This document shows, piece after piece, positions 59,400 through 64,000 of a stretch of 64,000 bases of DNA (position 1 is the stretch's first letter; each line of letters begins with the position of its first letter). Under the pieces are notes generated by a model. That model did no database searches. It was given only the letters and a program-made list of their open reading frames with translations, and had not been told where the DNA came from. The translations under genes and the position numbers were made by a program. This DNA comes from a virus. Location of the stretch: positions 1 through 64,000 of the IMG/VR virus record IMGVR_UViG_3300005563_000035, one strand, 5' to 3'.

Positions 59400-59858
59400 T
59401 TAGGCGGCGCGAGCGTCTTTTTCCCGGTTGGAGTCGAGGCCGCGCATCAGACCCCGCACGAACGACATGTGGCGCTTAGCCGAAGCCTCGATGTCGGCCA
59501 TTTCCTCGGCAGTCGGTTCGTAGTCCTCGTCATCCATCGGCTTCCACTCGGCGAAGAACTCGCGCAGGTCGTCGGCCGCCAGCGGATGACGCTTGATCGC
59601 GGCTTCCAGCTTCTCGGGCGTGGGGCCGCCTTCCCCGAAAACCATGTCGTCCTTCAGCTCCTGCAGCAGGCGATCCGTTCCGTCGAGTTCGAACGTCCGC
59701 GTCGGGTACTTGGCCGCGGCCGCCAATCCGGCCGGCGTCGTGGAATCCGGCGAGACGTGCATCAGTCGCGTGCGCTCCTTGTTCGATCCCAGGCTCACCC
59801 AGAGGCTGGAAACGCCAGCGTCTTGCAGGCGAGCGGCGTAAATCAGAAAGTCGTTCAT
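59400..59858 (-). CDS. Hypothetical accessory protein (152 aa)
   Basis: Acidic, helical; SLWVSLGSNKERTRLMHVSPDS then EFFAEWKPMDDEDYEPTAEE. GAGAACGAG precedes the ATG. Not recognised. Confidence 0.5.
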   Translation of the reverse strand: MNDFLIYAARLQDAGVSSLWVSLGSNKERTRLMHVSPDSTTPAGLAAAAKYPTRTFELDGTDRLLQELKDDMVFGEGGPTPEKLEAAIKRHPLAADDLREFFAEWKPMDDEDYEPTAEEMADIEASAKRHMSFVRGLMRGLDSNREKDARAA

Positions 59859-59909
59859 CTCGTTCTCCAGTTGGTAAGGGGGATCAGCAGCTCAGGCGGC
59901 TGATCGATG

Positions 59910-60167
59910 TCAGTCGTCGCTTTTCACGTAGGTACTGCCGTCATCGCAAGCCCAGGTGGTGCTGCCGATGCCGATGCTCGGACCCTCGGGCGAATCGTGG
60001 TGGGCGACGGCCCGGCAGTGGTGCTCGGCGCGGAACTTGATCCACTCGGCGTCGCGCTCGTGCTGCGTCAGGAGGATGCAGGCGGCGATGGCCGACAGGA
60101 TGACGAGGCAGACCAGCACGTAGACGTACTCCCTGCGCGTCAGATCCTTGAACTCGATGCGGCTCAT
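59910..60167 (-). CDS. Single-pass membrane protein (85 aa)
   Basis: One membrane helix (YVYVLVCLVILSAIAACILL) after a basic N-terminus, then a soluble domain with cysteines (HHCRAVAHHD, TTWACDDGSTYV). ATGA-coupled to the gene upstream. Probably inner-membrane with periplasmic C-terminus. Confidence 0.5.
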   Translation of the reverse strand: MSRIEFKDLTRREYVYVLVCLVILSAIAACILLTQHERDAEWIKFRAEHHCRAVAHHDSPEGPSIGIGSTTWACDDGSTYVKSDD

Positions 60168-60436
60168 TGCGCGCGTTCCTTGGATTCGCGCTCGAGACGA
60201 TCAGCGGCTGCCTGGACGACTTCGCTGACGGTCATGGGCCTGCGGGCCTCACCAGCGAGTGCAGCGCGCGTGCGCTCGATGAGGTCCTCGGATCGGTTGG
60301 CTCCGGCGCGGAGGGTAGCGTCCGTCTCGGCCAGCAAGCTGCGGAAGAGGCTCGCCTCGGCCATGGCGGCGCCACGCTCGCGGCTGGCTGCAGCGGCCTC
60401 GCGGGCGTAGTAGCTGGAGGTGGTGCGGGGGTTCAT
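60164..60436 (-). CDS. Helical hypothetical protein (90 aa)
   Basis: ATG at 60,436. Nearly all alpha-helix (SYYAREAAAASRERGAAMAEA, PMTVSEVVQAAADRLERESK). Coupled to neighbours. Function unknown. Confidence 0.45.
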   Translation of the reverse strand: MNPRTTSSYYAREAAAASRERGAAMAEASLFRSLLAETDATLRAGANRSEDLIERTRAALAGEARRPMTVSEVVQAAADRLERESKERAQ

Positions 60437-60624
60437 GCAAAAAGTTCCTGCTGTGCCGGCAGTTGCGCGGCGGGGATGTCGAACCACTCGATCTCGGCGG
60501 GCCACGGCTGGCGGTCGACCGGCATGGCGATGAACGAGCCCTTACGGCAAGCCTCGACATGGAGCCAGTACCAGGCGGCGGACCAGCCATCAATGGCGCG
60601 CTGAGTGAAGATCGGCGGCATCAT
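60433..60624 (-). CDS. Small protein coupled to DGR reverse transcriptase (63 aa)
   Basis: ATG 60,624 overlaps the reverse-transcriptase stop (ATGA). Aromatic-rich (FTQRAIDGWSAAWYWLHVEA, MPVDRQPWPAEIEWFDIP). It could be co-translated with the retroelement, but sequence gives no DGR-related function. Confidence 0.5.
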   Translation of the reverse strand: MMPPIFTQRAIDGWSAAWYWLHVEACRKGSFIAMPVDRQPWPAEIEWFDIPAAQLPAQQELFA

Positions 60625-61982
60625 TGGTTTGCCGCCTTGCGATAGACCTTGGTGCAATCGGCATTGACCGTGAACCCGCGCTTGCGAGCTACGTTGGCCA
60701 GGCGCGATCGCAGCGCATGGCTGGCCGGCGACTGACGCATCAGGCCGAAATAGCTGTTGATGGCGGCTGGGTAGTCCACGTCCGCGGTTGCCTCCAGGCG
60801 ACGCAACGCATTGGGCAGCGCATTGGTGCGCGGCACGCGTCGCCACGGCTTGATGACGTGGCCCACGAAGTCGACGCCACGGTCTACCGGCTGCAGGACG
60901 GTCTTGCGCACATTCAGGCGCGCGCCGAGCCGAGCAGGCAAGAACTCGGCAATTCGGCCCAGCCATTCGACCAGCGCGGCGCTTGACTCATGCAACAACA
61001 CGAAGTCATCGACGTAGCGCACGTATCGCGGCGCCCGCAGCCGGTGCTTGACGAATTGGTCGAGCGCGTCGAGGTGAACGTTGGCGAAGAACTGTGACGA
61101 CAGATTGCCGATCGGCAGGCCCGTGTCCGCCGGCGCGTTGAACAGGCTCTTGTGTGGTGGCACCAGGCGCATGACCGCCGGCGGCGAGCGCACCTCGACG
61201 TCCTCGCGCGGATCATGGAACAAGATCGTCTCGGCCAGCACCTGCCACCATTCGCCATCAATGCGCGGCACGAGCTGCTCGCATAACACGCGCTTGTCGA
61301 TGGCCACGAAGAAGTTGGCCAGGTCACACTTCAGGTAGAACGCGGGCAGACTCCAGTTGCGCGTGACGCCGCGCGCTTGGTGCTCAAGGCGACGTGCCGC
61401 GTACAGTGTGCCGCGGCCGGGAATGCACGCGCAACTGTCTGCCACGAACGAGGCGTAGAAGCGGGGCGAGATCTGGTTGTAGAGGAGGTGGTGCACCACC
61501 CGATCGCGGAAGCCGGCCGCCCAGATCTCGCGTGGCTTTGGACGCCGCGCGACGAAGCACGTCGATCGCCCAGGCCGGTAGGCGCCTGAGACCAGATCCT
61601 CGTGCAGGTCGCACAGCTCTCGCTCTAGGTGGGCCTCGAATGCGAGGGCGCTCGCGCTGTTGCGCTTCGTGCGCCGGCAGTCCAGGTAGGCCCGGACCAG
61701 GGAGGAGAACAGGTTTGGATCTGCGGACGGCCCGAGCGCAGTTCTTGTTGTTGACGTTGTTCCAGTCCTGGTTGCCGTTGTTGAAGTTCTGCATCCAGGC
61801 GTTCGAGCCAGAGTCGCGCTATCGACGTCGCCAAGCCGAAGGCTGTCGCCGATCAGCCCGGAAACTGCACCGGACAGAGCTGGACGCGCCAGCCGGTTCC
61901 CGAGTGTGTGCGTGGCGGTGGCCTCGTGAGCCAGCGGCGCGACCAGATTCATGCGCACGGGCATGAGAGCCTTGACTGTCAT
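60621..61982 (-). CDS. DGR reverse transcriptase
   Basis: 453 residues from ATG 61,982, which overlaps the avd stop (ATGA). The enzyme core starts near residue 90 (NLFSSLVRAYLDCRR). Motifs: PKPREI, FYLKCDLANFF (first Asp), IGNLSSQ (~301-307; the SQ form is diagnostic for DGR enzymes) and RYVDDFVLL (~322-330, catalytic YVDD). It copies the template RNA with errors at adenine. Residues ~58-88 overlap the template repeat; no ATG, GTG or TTG lies between it and the core, so the N-terminus may be partly untranslated or the true start unusual. Confidence 0.93.
   Translation of the reverse strand: MTVKALMPVRMNLVAPLAHEATATHTLGNRLARPALSGAVSGLIGDSLRLGDVDSATLARTPGCRTSTTATRTGTTSTTRTALGPSADPNLFSSLVRAYLDCRRTKRNSASALAFEAHLERELCDLHEDLVSGAYRPGRSTCFVARRPKPREIWAAGFRDRVVHHLLYNQISPRFYASFVADSCACIPGRGTLYAARRLEHQARGVTRNWSLPAFYLKCDLANFFVAIDKRVLCEQLVPRIDGEWWQVLAETILFHDPREDVEVRSPPAVMRLVPPHKSLFNAPADTGLPIGNLSSQFFANVHLDALDQFVKHRLRAPRYVRYVDDFVLLHESSAALVEWLGRIAEFLPARLGARLNVRKTVLQPVDRGVDFVGHVIKPWRRVPRTNALPNALRRLEATADVDYPAAINSYFGLMRQSPASHALRSRLANVARKRGFTVNADCTKVYRKAANQ
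61722..61809 (-). repeat. DGR template repeat (TR)
   Basis: 88 bases related to two variable repeats. In the target-equivalent frame it reads AWMQNFNNGNQDWNNVNN, full of AAC codons at the variable positions. It differs from VR1 at 16 sites, all A on the coding strand, and from VR2 at 12 sites, 11 of them A. The 3' (left) 19 bases TGCGGACGGCCCGAGCGCA are invariant and form the initiation (IMH-like) segment. Confidence 0.93.
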
Positions 61983-62344
61983 GCTGCAGGCGCCCCGTTC
62001 GCTGCGGACTTGAGCCACCCACCACCTTGCTTGCCGATGCTGTCCAGGAGCTGCACCGCGTCCGCCCACACCTTCGTGGCCACGTAGCGGTTGTCGTGGC
62101 TCACGCGCAGCAGCACGGTCAGCGTGCGCTGGTGGGACAGCAGGTTCTCGACGTGGCGCGCCCGCTCTCCGCGCTTGGTCGCGTTGGCGAGCGCCATCTC
62201 GTCGAGCATGTCGATGCAGTGCTGGCTGATCTTCTCGCCCAGGCTACGCTTGACGCCTCGCGGCATCTGTTCCTGCGCGCGCACGGCCAGCGTCAGCAGC
62301 TGGGTACCCGTGCGGTAGATCGGCAAGTCATGGTGGAGGGCCAT
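61979..62344 (-). CDS. avd: Accessory variability determinant (Avd)
   Basis: A 121-residue protein of canonical bAvd size. A four-helix bundle is evident: LPIYRTGTQLLTLAVRAQEQMPRGVKRSLGEKI, then LDEMALANATKRGERARHVENL, TVLLRVSHDNRYVATKVWADAVQLLDSIGKQ. Basic faces bind template RNA and the reverse transcriptase as a pentamer. It lies between target 1 and TR in the BPP-1-like order. GAGGAAC precedes the ATG. Confidence 0.9.
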   Translation of the reverse strand: MALHHDLPIYRTGTQLLTLAVRAQEQMPRGVKRSLGEKISQHCIDMLDEMALANATKRGERARHVENLLSHQRTLTVLLRVSHDNRYVATKVWADAVQLLDSIGKQGGGWLKSAANGAPAA

Positions 62345-62372
62345 GGCTCAGTTCCTCAAAAGGATTGAAGGA

Positions 62373-62822
62373 TCAAGCGGAAACTCTGCGGACGGCCCGA
62401 GCGCAGCCCTCGTAGCCGACGCCGTCCCAGCCCTGGTAGCCGTAGTCGAAGCCCTGCATCCAGGCGTCCGAGCCGTTCTCGTGCGCTTCGCTCGACCAGT
62501 AGTAGCGCGCCTGGAAGCCGTCCTTGGCGTTGGCGAACAGCAGCGACTGCTCGCGCCGCGTCGGCAGCTCGCCGCCGGCCTTGGCCGCCCACGTCTTGGC
62601 GGCGGCCCAGTTCGCCTCGGTTTCGCCGGGCAGGAGCACCAGGTGGTGCGCCGGCGTTCCGTCGTCGTTCAGGATCAGGCCGGCGTAGGTCTCGCCTTCG
62701 GCCAGCGAGATCGATGCCGCGGCCACGGTGATGACGCGTGGCCGCGCGCGTTCGAAGGCGGCGATCTTCTCGGCCAGGCGCACCTGGTCGGACTTGAGAT
62801 CCTCGAGGGTGATCGTGGTCAT
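62373..62822 (-). CDS. DGR target protein 1 (C-type-lectin-like)
   Basis: A 149-residue protein. An N-terminal helix (LKSDQVRLAEKIAAFERA), then a DUF1566/CLec-like domain: WAAAKTWAAKAGGELPTR, LLFANAKDGF, YYWSSEAHENGSDAWMQ. It ends in the variable part GFDYGYQGWDGVGYEG and CARAVRRVSA. The variable residues are Gly/Asp/Tyr-rich, typical of a binding face. No signal peptide; possibly virion-borne or cytosolic. GAAGGAG precedes the ATG. Confidence 0.9.
   Translation of the reverse strand: MTTITLEDLKSDQVRLAEKIAAFERARPRVITVAAASISLAEGETYAGLILNDDGTPAHHLVLLPGETEANWAAAKTWAAKAGGELPTRREQSLLFANAKDGFQARYYWSSEAHENGSDAWMQGFDYGYQGWDGVGYEGCARAVRRVSA
62387..62474 (-). repeat. DGR variable repeat 1 (VR1)
   Basis: 88 bases at the 3' end of target 1. 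Sixteen differences from TR, every one at a template adenine (coding strand). The last 19 bases match TR exactly. Encodes the variable lectin loops. Confidence 0.93.
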
Positions 62823-62846
62823 GATGCGTTGGCTCCTTCGAAAGGA

Positions 62847-63251
62847 TCAAAGGACCAAAGGAATCATGCGGACGGCCCGAGCGCAGTTCTTGAAGTTGAC
62901 GTAGTCCCAGTACTGGTCGCCGTAGTGGAAGAACTGCATCCAGGCGCCCGAGCCGATGTAGGCCTCGGACGTCCAGTGCCAGTCCTTCTCGAACTGGTCC
63001 TTCGCGTTGGCGAAGAGCATGGCCGCGGCCGGGCGCGCCGGCAGCTCGCCGTCGACGCTCTCGGCCCACTTCTTCGCGTCGGCCCAGTTCAGATCCTTGC
63101 CGGGCTTGTCGGCCAGCAGCACGACAGCGACATGCACGCCGCTGGGCAGCGTCAGGATGCCTTGGAACGTGCCGCCCTCGAGCGGCGAACCCAGCGCCAG
63201 TGCGGCAACGGCCGCGAGCGCGAGGGGCTTGATTTCGGTCTTGGTGGTCAT
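62847..63251 (-). CDS. DGR target protein 2 (C-type-lectin-like)
   Basis: A 134-residue protein related to target 1 in its lectin part (NWADAKKWAESVDGELPAR, MLFANAKDQF, HWTSEAYIGSGAWMQ) and ending FFHYGDQYWDYVNFKNCARAVRMIPLVL-like with its own variable residues (F, H, Y, D, Y, Y, F). N-terminus KPLALAAVAALALGSPLEGG is hydrophobic and could act as a signal peptide. First gene of the DGR block in transcription order. Confidence 0.88.
   Translation of the reverse strand: MTTKTEIKPLALAAVAALALGSPLEGGTFQGILTLPSGVHVAVVLLADKPGKDLNWADAKKWAESVDGELPARPAAAMLFANAKDQFEKDWHWTSEAYIGSGAWMQFFHYGDQYWDYVNFKNCARAVRMIPLVL
62867..62954 (-). repeat. DGR variable repeat 2 (VR2)
   Basis: 88 bases at the 3' end of target 2. 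Twelve differences from TR: eleven at template adenines plus one G-to-T (coding strand, base 62,912) that turns GAC into TAC. The shared 19-base end is intact. Confidence 0.92.
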
Positions 63252-63383
63252 GGGTGCCTTTCTGGTGGTGGGATAAGGAAAGAGGCGGCAGCCCTTGGGG
63301 TGGCCAGGAAACGCTGCGGTGCTTGGAAGGGGGAGGACTTAAGCCGCGCAGCGACCGCCGGCCAGGGCTGCCGCCGGAAAGGG
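63252..63383. other. Gap upstream of DGR target 2 with long inverted repeat
   Basis: No gene. It holds a 12-bp perfect inverted repeat, GGCGGCAGCCCT (63,284-63,295) with AGGGCTGCCGCC (63,364-63,375), 68 bases apart. It could be a terminator for the upstream gene or part of the DGR promoter control. AGAAAGG lies before the target 2 ATG. No clear promoter seen. Confidence 0.4.
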
Positions 63384-64000
63384 TTAGGACTCACAGGCGC
63401 AGACGATCTCGCCGATGCGCTCCACGATGGCGTCAGCGATGGCGAGGAACTGAGCTTCTGAATACAGCTTGGCGGCCTTCTTGGTGGCGATCGGTTGGAA
63501 GCCGAGAGCCGCCAGGCCTTCGGCGTTGATGCTGAAGACGCCGAACCGTGCGTTGAGCGCGCCGAGCGTCAGCGTGGGCTCGTTGGACGCGGCCGGACGT
63601 TCGGCGAACTGGATCGGCGACTCGGTCGGGAGCAACACGCCGGTCGAGACGGTCATGCGGCCGGAGAAGTGCCACGCTTGGTTGGCGACCTCATCCATGT
63701 CGAGCGGGACGGCAGCGGGGCGGTCGACGGGCAGAACGGCGTCGGCGATCGACGGCATGGCGGCGAGGGCGTCGTCGCTGAGTTGGTCCGGCATGGCGTC
63801 CTGGCTCAGGTCGTCGGCGGCTTCCTCGGCCTTCTCCGCGATCAGCGCGGCACTGGCTTCGGCGGCGTGGGCGTTCGCCTCGTCCTCGGCTTGTTGTTGC
63901 GCGAGATTGACGTACCTCTGGGCGACACGCGCGGCGTGGGCGGACTCCTCGTCGGCCTTGGCCTGCTCCGCCGCCGCGATGGCCGCGAGCTTGGCGTCGA
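63384..64000 (-). CDS. Partial phage protein with coiled coil (C-terminal ~204 aa)
   Basis: The frame is open to the window edge, so the 5' end is missing. The visible N-terminal part is an alanine/glutamate coiled coil (AKLAAIAAAEQAKADEESA). The C-terminus carries TLGALNARFGVFSINAEGL, LGFQPIATKKAAKLYSEAQF, a pattern I recall from phage accessory proteins of Burkholderiales. Function unknown. Confidence 0.6.
   Translation of the reverse strand, partial: DAKLAAIAAAEQAKADEESAHAARVAQRYVNLAQQQAEDEANAHAAEASAALIAEKAEEAADDLSQDAMPDQLSDDALAAMPSIADAVLPVDRPAAVPLDMDEVANQAWHFSGRMTVSTGVLLPTESPIQFAERPAASNEPTLTLGALNARFGVFSINAEGLAALGFQPIATKKAAKLYSEAQFLAIADAIVERIGEIVCACES

Noticed and set aside
61384-61794. 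Leftward frame starting with the TR-encoded lectin-like peptide and continuing downstream
   Set aside because: Only the TR part resembles the targets; the rest is an arginine/proline/leucine-rich shadow of the reverse transcriptase.

Overview
The window is almost wholly phage DNA: a GC-rich, temperate, contractile-tailed phage (myovirus morphology, short tail) of a Gram-negative host. A Gram-negative host follows from the nested Rz/Rz1 spanin pair and the lambda-R-like endolysin. Base composition, the PEP-CTERM protein and the gene families (NinB, DUF2591, CII-like regulator, DUF4224 next to the integrase) point to Betaproteobacteria, probably Burkholderiales; that taxonomic call is inference. 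The simplest reading is one circular or permuted phage genome cut near the ends of this window, because the rightward replication, structural and lysis genes and the leftward integrase and accessory block complement each other. No repressor is visible and may lie outside the window.

Layout. About 0-12 kb (+ strand): early genes, namely small membrane proteins, a CII-like regulator, HNH endonucleases, a DUF1376-like replication protein, a DnaB helicase, NinB and RusA-like recombination proteins, a zinc-finger antiterminator-like protein and DUF2591. About 12-23 kb: a first receptor and glycan locus with a polyglycine protein, a GH5-like glycosidase, a repetitive fibre, a beta-helix protein and an IPT-domain protein. 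It is interrupted on the opposite strand by a secreted PEP-CTERM protein. About 23-36 kb: DNA packaging and head genes (terminase, DUF1073 portal, Mu-F-like protein, a NUDIX-protease-scaffold fusion, DUF2184 capsid), then neck, sheath, tube and the tail chaperones with a -1 frameshift. About 36-47 kb: tape measure, baseplate, tail fibres and a pectate-lyase-fold tailspike. About 47-51 kb: lysis (endolysin, holin-like proteins, Rz/Rz1) plus a phosphoesterase and a dNTP hydrolase. About 51.4-52.1 kb: hicAB under an operator-overlapped promoter. A tRNA-Arg(UCU) at 52,654-52,730 abuts the leftward tyrosine integrase and probably marks the attachment site. About 52.7-64 kb (- strand): excisionase-like DUF4224, HNH-AP2 nuclease, Lar-like protein, ASCH protein, cytosine methyltransferase and many small genes, ending in a complete diversity-generating retroelement (DGR).

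The DGR is the standout system. Reading leftward it has two tandem C-type-lectin-like target genes, each ending in a variable repeat, then avd, then one template repeat, then a DGR-type reverse transcriptase with YVDD and IGNLSSQ motifs. Template and variable repeats differ almost only where the template coding strand has adenine, the fingerprint of mutagenic retrohoming. The template lies inside the longest reading frame of the reverse transcriptase. Other points of note are the phage-borne PEP-CTERM protein, a GH5 catalytic domain interrupted by a small beta module that is also found in the baseplate-J protein, a methyltransferase gene overlapped by a second plausible frame, and repeated hairpin units between late genes.
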